A stretch of DNA of 64,000 nucleotides from Pseudomonas sp. G.S.17 (GCF_038096165.1 NZ_CP151076.1:3903501-3967500); one strand, 5' to 3'. Shown: positions 45,095-54,539, numbered from the stretch's first letter. The notes: generated by a model not told the origin, from the sequence alone. Numbers and translations: made by a program.

Positions 45095-45430
45095 TCATGG
45101 CAGTTCATCGGGTTCACGGGTCAATCCCAGGCTCAAGGCGGCGCGGATTGCGCTGTCGGTGAGCTGCGTGCCCAGCGCCCCGAAAAACTCGCCGTCGCGC
45201 ACGATGAACAGTGCCGGCAGATGAAACACTTCATAGCGTTCCACAGCCCCGCCGTTTTCCTCGGCATCGATCCAGCACAGTCGCTGCACGGGTAAATCCA
45301 GCCGGGGCAGCTGTTGCCGGGCATAACGGCAGCTTGCACAACCGACGCTGGTGAAGATCAGCAGCGAAATACCCGCCAATTGCAGCAGTTGTTGGTCGAC
45401 ATCAAAGTCGCTCAGTTCAAGCTGATCCAA
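45095..45430 (-). CDS. Thioredoxin-like protein with CASC motif
   Basis: 111 residues if started at the TTG at 45428-45430, chosen because AGGAGG lies seven bases upstream; a longer frame starting at 45484 lacks a ribosome site. The fold is thioredoxin-like: LLIFTSVGCASCRYARQQLP carries the C-x-x-C pair and FHLPALFIVRDGEFFGALG the cis-Pro region. There is no signal peptide, so it is cytoplasmic. Target unknown. It lies 30 bases upstream of the PanE-like gene and may be cotranscribed with it. Confidence 0.75.
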   Translation of the reverse strand: MDQLELSDFDVDQQLLQLAGISLLIFTSVGCASCRYARQQLPRLDLPVQRLCWIDAEENGGAVERYEVFHLPALFIVRDGEFFGALGTQLTDSAIRAALSLGLTREPDELP

Positions 45431-45684
45431 GAAAACGCCTCCTGTAAGGCTGCACACTATCCGTTTCCCCGCTGGCGCTTGCAAATATCCTTGTAGCGCC
45501 CGCAGACGAAAAAACCTGCGTTAACAGTGACCATCCAGCCATTACAAGGGGATAAAGCCGTGTTTGCCCATTGTCGAACAACGGCCTAACGCGCTAAGGT
45601 TCCGCTCCCCGCTGCGCTCCAATCATGCTGGCTTCGCCGCACGGGCTACGTTGGCGGCCAGCACCGTGACCTGATGAGAACACG

Positions 45685-46761
45685 ATGGCTGATCTACCGA
45701 TTGACGACCTCAACGTTTCTTCCAACGAGACTCTGATCACGCCGGATCAGCTCAAGCGTGAAATCCCGTTCACCGCTGCCGCCTTGCGCACCGTGAGCCA
45801 GGGCCGCGAAGTTATCCGCAACATCCTCGACGGCAAGGATCATCGCCTGTTCGTGGTGATCGGGCCGTGCTCGATCCACGACATCAAGGCTGCCCACGAA
45901 TACGCCGAACGCCTCAAGGCGTTGGCTGCGGAAGTGTCCGACACACTGTATCTGGTCATGCGCGTCTATTTCGAGAAGCCGCGTACGACCGTCGGCTGGA
46001 AAGGTCTGATCAACGATCCGTATCTGGATGACTCGTTCAAGATTCAGGATGGCCTGCACATCGGTCGTCAACTGTTGCTGGACCTCGCTGAAATGGGCCT
46101 GCCGACCGCAACCGAAGCGCTCGACCCGATCTCCCCGCAATACCTGCAGGACCTGATCAGCTGGTCGGCCATCGGCGCACGCACCACCGAATCCCAGACT
46201 CACCGGGAAATGGCTTCGGGCCTGTCCTCGGCGGTCGGCTTCAAGAACGGCACCGACGGCGGCCTGACCGTGGCGATCAACGCCTTGCAGTCCGTTTCCA
46301 GCCCGCACCGGTTCCTCGGCATCAATCAGGAAGGCGGCGTCTCCATCGTCACCACCAAGGGCAACGCCTACGGTCACGTGGTGCTGCGCGGCGGTAACGG
46401 CAAGCCAAACTACGACTCGGTGAGCGTCGCGCTCTGCGAGCAGGCGCTGAACAAGGCCAACATCAAGCCGAACATCATGGTCGATTGCAGCCACGCCAAC
46501 TCCAATAAAGATCCGGCCCTGCAGCCGCTGGTCATGGAAAACGTTGCCAACCAGATTCTGGAAGGCAACCAATCGATTATTGGTCTGATGGTTGAAAGTC
46601 ATCTGAATTGGGGTTGTCAGGCAATTCCGAAAGATCTGTCTGAACTGCAATACGGCGTATCCGTGACCGATGCCTGCATCGATTGGGAAAGCACCGAAAA
46701 AACCCTGCGCAGCATGCACGCTAAACTCAAGGATGTGCTGCCCAAGCGCGAACGCGGTTAA
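45685..46761 (+). CDS. DAHP synthase, class I (first step of shikimate pathway)
   Basis: 358 residues. It condenses phosphoenolpyruvate with erythrose 4-phosphate to form DAHP. The class I (AroF/G/H) signatures are LFVVIGPCSIHDIKAAHEYA, MRVYFEKPRTTVGWKG, IGARTTESQTHREMASGLS and IMVDCSHANSNKD. Which aromatic amino acid inhibits it cannot be read from sequence with certainty. A strong terminator follows. The region 45485-45684 upstream holds no gene. Confidence 0.93.
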   Translation: MADLPIDDLNVSSNETLITPDQLKREIPFTAAALRTVSQGREVIRNILDGKDHRLFVVIGPCSIHDIKAAHEYAERLKALAAEVSDTLYLVMRVYFEKPRTTVGWKGLINDPYLDDSFKIQDGLHIGRQLLLDLAEMGLPTATEALDPISPQYLQDLISWSAIGARTTESQTHREMASGLSSAVGFKNGTDGGLTVAINALQSVSSPHRFLGINQEGGVSIVTTKGNAYGHVVLRGGNGKPNYDSVSVALCEQALNKANIKPNIMVDCSHANSNKDPALQPLVMENVANQILEGNQSIIGLMVESHLNWGCQAIPKDLSELQYGVSVTDACIDWESTEKTLRSMHAKLKDVLPKRERG

Positions 46762-46777
46762 GCCCGTACGCAAACAC

Positions 46778-46807
46778 AAAAACGCCGAGCAAATGCTCGG
46801 CGTTTTT
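46778..46807 (+). terminator. Rho-independent terminator after DAHP synthase gene
   Basis: ACGCCGAGCAAATGCTCGGCGTTTTT: an 8-bp GC-rich stem followed by five T, preceded by A-run, so it may act in both directions for the convergent GNAT gene. Confidence 0.9.
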
Positions 46808-46834
46808 CATTGCACGGTCAGTCGAAGGCGTAAG

Positions 46835-47116
46835 TCAGATCTTGGCGGCCTGGCGCTGGTTACGTTCCATGTAACGCTCGACATAGGAACATGACGGAAT
46901 CACGGTGTATCCCATTCTGTCGGCATAATCGAGCGCCTGCTCGGTAAGCGCCGCAGCAATACCCCTGCCACGCAGGGCATTGGGTACGAAGGTCCGGTAA
47001 ATATCCAGAGTCTGCTTACCCAGGTCCATATAGGTCAGGTAGGCACGGTGACCTTCAATATTGATCTCGAACTGGTGACCGTTCTGATCATGGTGGATGG
47101 ACAACGCCTCGCTCAT
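46835..47116 (-). CDS. GNAT-type N-acetyltransferase (small YjdJ-like)
   Basis: 93 residues from MSEALSIHHDQNGHQF (GAGGAG five bases upstream); a start 22 codons further up was rejected. The protein matches the small single-domain acetyltransferases: FEINIEGHRAYLTYMDLG, DIYRTFVPNALRGRGIAAAL with the R-G-x-G-I-A acetyl-CoA loop, and a C-terminal IPSCSYVERYMERN. Substrate unknown. It converges on the DAHP synthase gene. Confidence 0.82.
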   Translation of the reverse strand: MSEALSIHHDQNGHQFEINIEGHRAYLTYMDLGKQTLDIYRTFVPNALRGRGIAAALTEQALDYADRMGYTVIPSCSYVERYMERNQRQAAKI

Positions 47117-47725
47117 CACTACTCCTCGCGGGTCTTGGAATTGGACCCCTACCTTACCGATGTTTTTCCGGCGAAGGAACATCTACGCCACCCCGTGCCT
47201 GTTTTGGACACCGAGAAGAGCTTTGCTGATCCCAACAAAAGAGCACCTGCAAATAGTAGGCGTCATTGGGGAATATGCTCAAGCGTGTCGACCGCAAAAA
47301 ATCGCGATTGAACATCTGATGACTCAGATAGTTATGCCGATCCTCACCGAATCTTGTCGATTGAGACGTGCTGGCCCGTTGAAAGTCACGCGCAGACTTG
47401 GTAAACGCATGGGCAATTAGCTGCAGGCGTTAATGGCAAAGGTGTGAGTCGTTTACTACCCTTGAATGCAGCGAAGGCACTTTCTTTGGCCGGCCCGGCA
47501 ATTCTGCGCTTCGCCATCAACCTAAACTAAACAGTCGCCAGCCAGCGATAATTCAAGACAAACCGCATGAGAAGTTTCACCGAACACTCTCAAAGCCAAG
47601 AAATTTGTCTGCTTCTTGCGCTTGGTCAGTTTACTTACTACAAACAATGGGTAGTATGTACGCCGGTCATTTTCTCACTTTCGAGAGATGACTAAATTGA
47701 AAAAAAGTCCTTGAAGGGGAACACG
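47117..47725. other. 609-bp region without a protein gene, upstream of oprI
   Basis: No convincing coding frame. The stretch 47620-47725 is AT-rich and probably holds the oprI promoter: TTTACT (47630-47635) and TAGTAT (47652-47657) with a 16-base spacer are one possibility. I see nothing recognisable in 47120-47600; a small RNA cannot be excluded. Confidence 0.4.
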
Positions 47726-47977
47726 ATGAACAACGTTCTGAAATTCTCTGCTCTGGCTCTGGCTGCAGTTCTGGCCACCGGTTGCAGCAGCGTATCCAAA
47801 GAAACCGAAGCTCGTCTGACAGCTACAGAAGACGCAGCAGCTCGTTCGCAAGCACGCGCTGATGAAGCCTATCGCAAGGCTGACGAAGCTCTGGCTGCTG
47901 CTCAAAAAGCTCAGCAAACTGCTGACGAAGCCAACGAGCGCGCTCTGCGTATGTTGGACAAGGCTAGCCGCAAGTAA
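47726..47977 (+). CDS. oprI: Major outer-membrane lipoprotein OprI (Lpp homologue)
   Basis: 83 residues from [28 protein letters not shown] precedes the start. The lipobox LATGC gives cysteine 20 (approximately) as the lipidated residue. The mature protein is a continuous Ala-rich coiled coil ([20 protein letters not shown]) ending LDKASRK, whose C-terminal Lys can be linked to peptidoglycan. It is one of the most abundant proteins in Pseudomonas, and this length is exactly that of OprI. Confidence 0.97.
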   Translation: MNNVLKFSALALAAVLATGCSSVSKETEARLTATEDAAARSQARADEAYRKADEALAAAQKAQQTADEANERALRMLDKASRK

Positions 47978-47999
47978 TAATCCCTCGGGATTATTGATA

Positions 48000-48028
48000 A
48001 GCCGACCCGGTTCCGGGTCGGCTTTTTT
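48000..48028 (+). terminator. Rho-independent terminator of oprI
   Basis: AGCCGACCCGGTTCCGGGTCGGC with six T after it: a 9-10-bp stem with a tight loop, 23 bases after the stop codon. Confidence 0.95.
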
Positions 48029-48064
48029 GTGCCTGCGATTTTTTGGTTGGCTAGCGCAAATCCT

Positions 48065-48149
48065 GTTGGCGAGGCTTGCCCGCGAAAAACAAGAACGCGG
48101 TGCGTTGCTACAGCGCAGTGCTTGGTTCGCGGGCAAGCCTCGCTCCAAC
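48065..48149. repeat. REP pair between oprI and L,D-transpeptidase
   Basis: GTTGGCGAGGCTTGCCCGCG and CGCGGGCAAGCCTCGCTCCA-AC face each other across about 40 bases. Confidence 0.85.
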
Positions 48150-48173
48150 GAGAGCCAGTAACCCGAGCCCGTT

Positions 48174-49136
48174 TTACTGCAACGGCACCGGATTGCTCGC
48201 AGCCACCGCCGAACCCGGCACCGCGATCTCTACCGGCATGCCATCTTCAGCGGCCACTACGTCGCGAACCAGATCCCAGTTCATGCGCAGGTTATTGGCC
48301 AGGTCTTCGCGCTTGAGCAAGGCGTTGATCACCGCCGTGTGCTTGTCCACGATTGACGGATTGCCACTTTCGTCGAGCGGTGTGTGCGCTTCGAGATAAA
48401 CCTTGCCGCCGCTAATACCAAATTTGTAGGGCTCGCTCATGATCCGCACCGGCGTGCCAACGGGGGCCATGCCCGCCAGTTCGAGCACGTTGTTGTTGTA
48501 CATGCGGAAGCAGCCATGGCTGGTGCGCATGCCGATGCCGAATTTCTTGTTGGAACCGTGAATCAGGTAACCGGGCAAGCCCAGGCCAAACTTGAAGGGG
48601 CCCAGCGGATTGTCAGGCCCGGCCGGCACTACGCCTGGCAACGGATCGCCATCAGCGGCGTGCTCGGCACGAATCGAAGCCGGCGGCGTCCAGGTCGGGT
48701 TGGGCGTCTTGGCGATGATCTTGGTCAGTGCAATCGGTGAACCCCAACCCTCGCGGCCGATACCCAGCGGATAGGTGTGTACGACGTTCTGGCCTTTGGG
48801 ATAGTAGTAAAGGCGGTACTCGGCGAGGTTGATGACGATCCCTTCGCGCGGGCCCGGCGGCAGCACGAAGCGGGTCGGCAAGACGATTTGCCGGCCAGCG
48901 CCCGGCAGCCATGGATCGATGCCCGGGTTGGCCGCGATCATCTCCAGATAACCCAGATCGTACTGGGTACCCAGGTCGGCGAAGGTGTCTTCGTATTTGG
49001 CCGTAACCGTCTGCACCTGGCCGACGATATCTTCGCCAGGCGGTGGCAGGGGAAATTCCAAAGCGGAAACGGAGCCCGCCGCACACAGTGCAGCAAGCGA
49101 CAGACAGCGGGTAACGGCTGGAATGCGCGACAACAT
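48174..49136 (-). CDS. Periplasmic L,D-transpeptidase (ErfK/YbiS family)
   Basis: 320 residues from ATG 49134-49136 (MLSRIPAVTRCLSLAALCAA); the longer frame upstream was rejected because the start chosen gives a proper signal peptide. A LysM-like segment (VTAKYEDTFADLGTQYDLGY..PGIDPWLPGAG) precedes the YkuD catalytic domain with HGSNKKFGIGMRTSHGCFRM, whose Cys (about residue 205) is the nucleophile. Such enzymes make 3-3 crosslinks or attach Lpp/OprI to peptidoglycan; the nearby oprI gene makes the latter attractive, though proximity is not proof. Confidence 0.9.
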   Translation of the reverse strand: MLSRIPAVTRCLSLAALCAAGSVSALEFPLPPPGEDIVGQVQTVTAKYEDTFADLGTQYDLGYLEMIAANPGIDPWLPGAGRQIVLPTRFVLPPGPREGIVINLAEYRLYYYPKGQNVVHTYPLGIGREGWGSPIALTKIIAKTPNPTWTPPASIRAEHAADGDPLPGVVPAGPDNPLGPFKFGLGLPGYLIHGSNKKFGIGMRTSHGCFRMYNNNVLELAGMAPVGTPVRIMSEPYKFGISGGKVYLEAHTPLDESGNPSIVDKHTAVINALLKREDLANNLRMNWDLVRDVVAAEDGMPVEIAVPGSAVAASNPVPLQ

Positions 49137-49218
49137 CCGGGGAATCCTTGGCAACGACGGCGGGTAGAAAGAAGCGAATTGTACACCGCTGCCAAGGCAA
49201 TCGGGAGGCGGCGTGCTA

Positions 49219-49512
49219 TTACTCGTTGAAGCGCAATTCCGGCCAGATCGGCCGTGTCCCGCGCTTCTGCGCCTCGACGATGGCACGGCACAATGAGCAC
49301 AAGCGCTCGTCGCGAAATACCGTCCTTTCCACCGCCGACCAACGCGGCTGAGCCGGCAGCAACGTGCCGCACAGCGTCCGGTCGATGGTACCGCCCAGCT
49401 CAAGTTGCCGGGCAACCAGATGCACCTTTACTTCCTGGCACGCGAACAGGTCGAGCTGTTCATCAGGCTCGATCAGTTGATAGGCATACAGGGACCAGGC
49501 GGGACGGGGCAT
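49219..49512 (-). CDS. Small conserved hypothetical protein
   Basis: 97 residues from MPRPAWSLYAYQLIEPDEQL. The sequence is soluble, with FACQEVKVHLVARQLELGG and a CSLCRAIVEAQKR C-x-x-C near the C-terminus that might bind zinc with an upstream Cys (TLCGTLLPA). No family recognised. It sits between the L,D-transpeptidase and tesA genes, all on the minus strand. Confidence 0.6.
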   Translation of the reverse strand: MPRPAWSLYAYQLIEPDEQLDLFACQEVKVHLVARQLELGGTIDRTLCGTLLPAQPRWSAVERTVFRDERLCSLCRAIVEAQKRGTRPIWPELRFNE

Positions 49513-49569
49513 GGAGGGCTCCAGATCGGGGGGCGCCACCTTAGCCGAAAGCCCCCCGCTAGAAAAGCC

Positions 49570-50175
49570 TCAAAGCAGCGGTTTTAACGTCGGCCAGACA
49601 TTTTCCAGCAACTTGCCCTGGGCTCCGGCAGCCGGATGCAGTCCATCGGCCTGCATCAACTCGGGAATGCCGCCCACGCCTTCAAGGAAAAACGGCACCA
49701 GCGGCACCTTTTTCTCTTCCGCCAGGGTGCTGTAGACCGCTTTGAACGCATTGGTGTAGCGCGGCCCATAGTTGGGCGGGATCTGCATGCCCAGCAGCAA
49801 GACCTTGGCGCCCGCCTCCCGGGACTTGTCGATCATCGTTGCAAGATTTTGTTGCAAAGAAGCTGGCTGCTGGCCACGCAGGCCATCATTGCCGCCCAAC
49901 TCAAGGATCACCAGTTCCGGCTTATGCTCTGCAAGCAGCGCAGGCAGCCGCGCCTGACCTCCCGCACTGGTGTCGCCACTGATGGATGCATTGACCACTT
50001 TGTCGGTGAAACCTTCCTGTTTCATGCGTTGTTCCAGCAGCGATACCCATCCCACGCGGGTATCCAGGCCGAAAGCCGCGCTGATACTATCCCCAACGAT
50101 CAACACCGTGCCCGCCGCCGCTCCTTGTGACAGCAGCAGCAACCCCAGGCCAGCACTTAAAAACCACGCACGCAT
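49570..50175 (-). CDS. tesA: TesA, periplasmic arylesterase / thioesterase I / lysophospholipase
   Basis: 201 residues from ATG 50173-50175, giving a signal peptide (MRAWFLSAGLGLLLLSQGAA). SGNH-hydrolase blocks are complete: GDSISAAFG with the nucleophilic Ser, the Gly of ISGDTS, the Asn of LGGNDGLRG, and DGLHP with the catalytic Asp-His near the end. It hydrolyses acyl thioesters, esters and lysophospholipids in the periplasm. It is divergent from the ABC transporter genes with only 10 bases between start codons, a conserved arrangement. Confidence 0.93.
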   Translation of the reverse strand: MRAWFLSAGLGLLLLSQGAAAGTVLIVGDSISAAFGLDTRVGWVSLLEQRMKQEGFTDKVVNASISGDTSAGGQARLPALLAEHKPELVILELGGNDGLRGQQPASLQQNLATMIDKSREAGAKVLLLGMQIPPNYGPRYTNAFKAVYSTLAEEKKVPLVPFFLEGVGGIPELMQADGLHPAAGAQGKLLENVWPTLKPLL

Positions 50176-50185
50176 CGGATTCTCC

Positions 50186-50869
50186 ATGAGTGAAAGTATT
50201 CTCAGTGCTCTGAGCCTCAGTAAAGTGGTCCCCAGCACCGAAGGTGACCTGACCATCCTGCACGAACTCTCTCTGGAACTAAACAAGGGCGACAGCCTGG
50301 CCATCGTCGGCGCCTCGGGTTCGGGCAAGTCCACGCTGCTCGGTTTGCTCGCCGGCCTCGACCTGCCCAGCGCCGGTGCCGTGGTTCTGGCCGGACGCAA
50401 CCTCAGCGAGCTGGACGAAGACCAGCGCGCCCGGGTCCGCTCCGAACACGTGGGTTTTGTGTTTCAGTCGTTCCAGTTGCTGGACAGCCTGAATGCGCTG
50501 GAAAACGTCATGTTGCCCATGGAACTCAAAGGCCGCAACGACGCCCGCGAACAGGCCCGCGTGCTGCTTGAGCGGGTCGGCCTCGGCAAACGTCTGACCC
50601 ACACGCCGCGCCAGCTTTCCGGTGGCGAACAGCAGCGGGTCGCCATTGCCCGCGCCTTTGCCGCCGACCCTGACGTGCTGTTCGCCGATGAACCCACCGG
50701 CAATCTGGACAGTCACACCGGCGAACGGATCAGCGATCTGTTGTTCGAACTGAACAAGGAGCGCGGCACGACTCTGGTTCTGGTTACCCACGACGAACGT
50801 CTGGCCCACCGCTGCCGACGCCTGATCCGACTCGAAGGTGGCCGTCTGGTCGCCCCACTGGAGCCTTGA
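50186..50869 (+). CDS. ABC transporter ATP-binding protein (YbbA type)
   Basis: 227 residues from ATG 50186. It has Walker [10 protein letters not shown] (about 42-50), Q-loop FQSFQLL, signature [14 protein letters not shown], Walker B VLFADEP and H-loop LVTHD. It is of the LolD/MacB subclass. With the permease just downstream (stop and start overlapping) it forms the YbbAP exporter next to tesA. The substrate is not established. Confidence 0.92.
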   Translation: MSESILSALSLSKVVPSTEGDLTILHELSLELNKGDSLAIVGASGSGKSTLLGLLAGLDLPSAGAVVLAGRNLSELDEDQRARVRSEHVGFVFQSFQLLDSLNALENVMLPMELKGRNDAREQARVLLERVGLGKRLTHTPRQLSGGEQQRVAIARAFAADPDVLFADEPTGNLDSHTGERISDLLFELNKERGTTLVLVTHDERLAHRCRRLIRLEGGRLVAPLEP

Positions 50870-53382
50870 TGGCACGCCTGCCTTTTGTTCGCCTGCTCAA
50901 CCTTGCTGTCCGCCAACTGCTGCGCGATGCCCGCGCCGGTGAATTGCGGGTGTTGTTCTTCGCCCTGTTGGTGGCCGTTGCCGCCAGCACCGCCATCGGC
51001 TATTTCGGCGCCCGCCTGAACGGCGCCATGCTGATGCGCGCCACGGAGTTTCTGGGCGCCGATCTGGTGCTTGAAGGATCGAGCCCGGCCAAGCCACAGC
51101 AGATCGAGGCAGGCCAGGCGCTCAAGCTGGATCATTCCCAAGTGGTGATTTTCTCCAGCGTGATTGCCACCGATGCTGGCATTCAGCTGTCCAGCGTCAA
51201 AGCCGTCGACACTGCTTACCCACTGCGTGGCGAACTGAAAAGCGCCGCCGATCTGTATCAACCCGAACAAGTCAGCCAAGGCCCGAAACCCGGAGAAGCC
51301 TGGGCCGAGTCGCGGATGTTTCCCGCCGTTGACCTGAAAATCGGCGATGACATCGATGTCGGCTCGAAAACCCTCAAGCTCACTCGGGTGCTGACCTACG
51401 AACCGGACCGCGCCGGTAATTTCTACAGCCTCACGCCGCGAGTGATGATCAATCTGGCGGATTTGCAGGCCACCGGCGTCGTGCAGCCGGGCAGCCGCGT
51501 CAGCTATCGGGAAATGTGGAGCGGCCCGCCTGAAGCCCTCGCCGCCTATCGCAAGGCCATCGAACCGGGCATGGAACCCCATCAGGAAATCAAGGACGCT
51601 CGTGATGGCAGCCAACAGATCGGCGGCGCACTGGGCAAGGCTGAACGCTATCTGAACATGGCGAGTCTGGTGGCCGTGTTGCTGGCCGGGGTTGCCGTGG
51701 CGTTGTCGGCATCACGCTTCGCCGTGCGGCGCTTCGATGCCAGCGCGCTAATGCGCTGCCTGGGCCTGTCGCGTAATGAAGCATTGCTGCTGTTCAGCCT
51801 GCAACTGGCGATGCTCGGGTTGCTGGCCAGCCTGAGCGGCGCGTTACTGGGCTGGGGCGCGCAACTCGGCTTGTTTGCCCTGCTGCATGACTTGCTGCCT
51901 GCCGCCGTTCCGCCGGGCGGCCTGATGCCCGCAGTGGCTGGCATCGGCACCGGACTGGTGGCACTGGCCGGCTTCGCCCTGCCGCCACTCGCCGCTTTGG
52001 GCCGGGTTCCACCCTTGCGCGTGCTGCGCCGGGACATGCTGCCAATCCCCGCCAGTTCCTGGCTGGTGTACGGCGCCGCGTTACTGGCGCTGGGCCTGAT
52101 CATGTGGCGGCTGAGCCTGGATCTGGTGCTGACGTTCGCCTTGCTCGGCGGCGGCGTGATTGCCGCCGTGGTCCTCGGCGGTCTGCTGTTGCTGGCCTTG
52201 AAAAGCCTGCGTCGCTTGCTGGCGGGCGCTTCGTTGCCGTGGCGTCTCGGCTTGGGTCAGTTACTGCGTTATCCACTGGCCGCAGCAGGACAATCCCTGG
52301 CCTTCGGCCTGATCCTGTTGTCGATGGGCTTGATCGCCCTGTTGCGCGGCGAGCTGCTCGACACTTGGCAAAACCAGCTGCCCAAGGACGCACCGAATTA
52401 CTTCGTGCTCAACGTGCTGCCTGATGACAAGGACCGCTTCAGCCAACAGTTGACGCAGATCTCGACCCATTCGGCGCCGCTTTACCCCGTCGTGCCGGGC
52501 CGTTTGATGAACATCAATGACAAGCCGGTCAGCGATTTTGTCACCAAGGATTCCCGAGGCGAAAATGCCACGCGCCGGGATCTGAACCTGACCTGGGCCG
52601 CTGACTTGCCGGAAGGTAACAAGGTCACGGCCGGCAATTGGTGGCAGGCCCCGGCCGACGCCTCCGCCGCGACGACTCCGGGGGTTTCGGTGGAGGCCAA
52701 GCTGGCTGACAGCCTGAGCATCAAGCTGGGTGATCGCCTGAGTTTCAATGTCGGCGGGCTGACCCGTGACGCTGTGGTCACCAGCTTGCGGGACATCAAC
52801 TGGGACACGTTCCAGCCCAACTTCTTCATCATCTTCGAACCCGGCACTCTGCAGGATCTGCCCACCACCTACATGACCAGTTTTTACCTGCCGCCGGGCA
52901 AGGACAAACAGATCGTCGACCTGTCGCGCACGTTCCCGTCGATCAGCCTGCTGGGCGTCGAAGCGTTGCTGGCACAGGTGCGCAGCATCCTCGATCAGGT
53001 CACATTGGCGGTGCAGTTCGTCTTGCTGTTCGTGCTGGCAGCGGGCATCGCGGTGCTGTTCTCAGGCTTGCAGGCAACCCTCGACGAGCGCATCCGCCAG
53101 GGCGCGCTGGTACGTGCGTTAGGCGCCGAGCGAGCGTTGCTGGTCAAGGCGCGGCGTATCGAGTTCGGCTTGCTGGGCGCGGTGAGTGGTTTGCTGGCGG
53201 CGCTGGGTTGTGAGCTGGTGAGCTTCGCCCTGTATCGCTACGCCTTCGATCTGGTCTGGTACCCCCACGCGTGGCTGCTGTTGCTGCCGGTGATGGGTGC
53301 GCTGCTGGTCGGTGGCGCAGGCGTGTTCGGCACGCGGCGGGCGCTGAATGTCAGCCCGCTGACGGTGTTGCGCGAGGGTTGA
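50869..53382 (+). CDS. ABC transporter permease (YbbP type, FtsX domains)
   Basis: 837 residues from ATG 50869, which overlaps the ATPase stop codon. One N-terminal TM helix (LRVLFFALLVAVAASTAIGY) and a large periplasmic domain are followed by two FtsX-like blocks: TM helices near 270-470 (ASLVAVLLAGVAVALSASRF) and near 710-830 (VQFVLLFVLAAGIAVLFSG), ending NVSPLTVLREG. This is the standard architecture of YbbP. It pairs with the ATPase upstream; possibly linked to lipid or thioesterase products because tesA is always beside it. Confidence 0.9.
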   Translation: MARLPFVRLLNLAVRQLLRDARAGELRVLFFALLVAVAASTAIGYFGARLNGAMLMRATEFLGADLVLEGSSPAKPQQIEAGQALKLDHSQVVIFSSVIATDAGIQLSSVKAVDTAYPLRGELKSAADLYQPEQVSQGPKPGEAWAESRMFPAVDLKIGDDIDVGSKTLKLTRVLTYEPDRAGNFYSLTPRVMINLADLQATGVVQPGSRVSYREMWSGPPEALAAYRKAIEPGMEPHQEIKDARDGSQQIGGALGKAERYLNMASLVAVLLAGVAVALSASRFAVRRFDASALMRCLGLSRNEALLLFSLQLAMLGLLASLSGALLGWGAQLGLFALLHDLLPAAVPPGGLMPAVAGIGTGLVALAGFALPPLAALGRVPPLRVLRRDMLPIPASSWLVYGAALLALGLIMWRLSLDLVLTFALLGGGVIAAVVLGGLLLLALKSLRRLLAGASLPWRLGLGQLLRYPLAAAGQSLAFGLILLSMGLIALLRGELLDTWQNQLPKDAPNYFVLNVLPDDKDRFSQQLTQISTHSAPLYPVVPGRLMNINDKPVSDFVTKDSRGENATRRDLNLTWAADLPEGNKVTAGNWWQAPADASAATTPGVSVEAKLADSLSIKLGDRLSFNVGGLTRDAVVTSLRDINWDTFQPNFFIIFEPGTLQDLPTTYMTSFYLPPGKDKQIVDLSRTFPSISLLGVEALLAQVRSILDQVTLAVQFVLLFVLAAGIAVLFSGLQATLDERIRQGALVRALGAERALLVKARRIEFGLLGAVSGLLAALGCELVSFALYRYAFDLVWYPHAWLLLLPVMGALLVGGAGVFGTRRALNVSPLTVLREG

Positions 53383-53384
53383 AT

Positions 53385-53433
53385 GCTGATGGCTGCTTCG
53401 CTGATCGGGTTAATCAGCGAGGCAGCCATCAGC
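53385..53433. other. Long near-perfect hairpin overlapping the greB stop codon
   Basis: Arms 53385-53405 and 53413-53433 pair at 20 of 21 positions with a 7-base loop. It spans the gap between the permease (+) and greB (-) and includes the last greB codon. No T-tract on either side. It may terminate or protect both convergent transcripts. Confidence 0.8.
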
Positions 53434-53902
53434 CGGGATAGGTGATGCTATTGATCCACCACACCATCTCGCCATTCGGCGTCTGCACCACGGTTTCATC
53501 GCCCTCTTCTTTCTTCAGCAGCGCGCGCGCCATCGGTGAGTCGATGGAAATGTAATCGTTGCGACCGTAGATCTCGTCGTAACCCACCACGCGGAATTTC
53601 TTGATCTCCCCCGCGTCATTTTCGATCTCGACCCAGGCGCCGAAAAACACCCGACCTTCCTGCTCCGGCGAGTAGGCAACCACGCGCACGTCCTCAAGAC
53701 GCTTGCGCAGATAGCGAACCCTGCGGTCGATTTCCCGCAGCAGTTTCTTGTTGTATTGGTAGTCGGCGTTTTCACTGCGATCGCCCAGTGACGCCGCCCA
53801 CGTCACCTTGCGCGTGGTGTCCGGCCGCTTCTCCCGCCACAGGTAATCCAGCTCCTGTTTCAGAGCTTCATGGCCTTCCTTCGTGATGATGTTGGTGCTC
53901 AA
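53429..53902 (-). CDS. greB: Transcription elongation factor GreB
   Basis: 157 residues. The N-terminal coiled coil (EGHEALKQELDYLWREKRPD) is followed by the tip region with acidic residues near GDRSENADYQYNKK (the G-D-x-x-E-N-x-x-Y signature of Gre factors), which stimulates transcript cleavage by stalled RNA polymerase. The C-terminal FKBP-like domain ends VQTPNGEMVWWINSITYPG. FFGAWVEIEND and YISIDSPMARALLKK are typical of GreB rather than GreA. Confidence 0.95.
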   Translation of the reverse strand: MSTNIITKEGHEALKQELDYLWREKRPDTTRKVTWAASLGDRSENADYQYNKKLLREIDRRVRYLRKRLEDVRVVAYSPEQEGRVFFGAWVEIENDAGEIKKFRVVGYDEIYGRNDYISIDSPMARALLKKEEGDETVVQTPNGEMVWWINSITYPG

Positions 53903-53937
53903 CAGGCGGGTCTCACTGTCTCATTGGCAAATGCAAC

Positions 53938-54246
53938 TCAGCAGCGAGTAATCAATCCTTGCCGCGCAATACGCGTCAGATTGCGAATCACCTCTTCGGC
54001 ATGCTCGGCATCCGGCGCTTGCAACACCGCCAGATCGAATTGATCGTCCTTGAACTGCGCGAGGGATTGCAGGGTGTCGACGAACTGGATCAGGAATGCA
54101 TGCGGCCCGCCATTACGTCGTGGCCAGCCATCCAGGTAACGCAGCAATGTCGGTTGATGGGAACCGCCCAAGAGGATCTTTGGATTTTTACGCGCGAACT
54201 GAGTGGCGATGGGGGAAATGCGAACAACGGGATGCAGACGGGTCAT
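53938..54246 (-). CDS. Small conserved hypothetical protein upstream of greB
   Basis: 102 residues from MTRLHPVVRISPIATQFARK. It contains PKILLGGSHQPTLLRYLDGW and a DQFDLAVLQAPDAEHAEEVI stretch that faintly recalls a degenerate methyltransferase-like or Rossmann half-fold, but no cofactor motif is complete. No signal peptide or TM helix. It is 35 bases upstream of greB and may be cotranscribed with it. Function unknown. Confidence 0.6.
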   Translation of the reverse strand: MTRLHPVVRISPIATQFARKNPKILLGGSHQPTLLRYLDGWPRRNGGPHAFLIQFVDTLQSLAQFKDDQFDLAVLQAPDAEHAEEVIRNLTRIARQGLITRC

Positions 54247-54539
54247 GATGTCATGTCTCAGCCTCAATAAATCCGCTGGGCAGCGGTGAGAGGCAACACC
54301 GAACCAACGCTTTAGCGGTATTTCGAAGTCCTGAGACTTCTATCGGCAAGCATCATGCTTACCTGGCGCCCCGCAAGTAGTTGTTTAAATCGGCGCATGA
54401 GCAGCATCGTAGAGAAGCCGCCAGCTAATTGTCAAATGCCATCGTTCGGGGCGTCTCTGCCGGTTTTGTTGATCGGGGATATATCTGTTGGGGAATGGCG
54501 GGTTGGGGTTCGATCAATAGCAGGAGCAGCCATGTTTCT

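Noticed and set aside
47183..47600. Short plus-strand frames between the GNAT gene and oprI
   Set aside because: No ribosome sites, no family resemblance, and composition is not that of a Pseudomonas gene.
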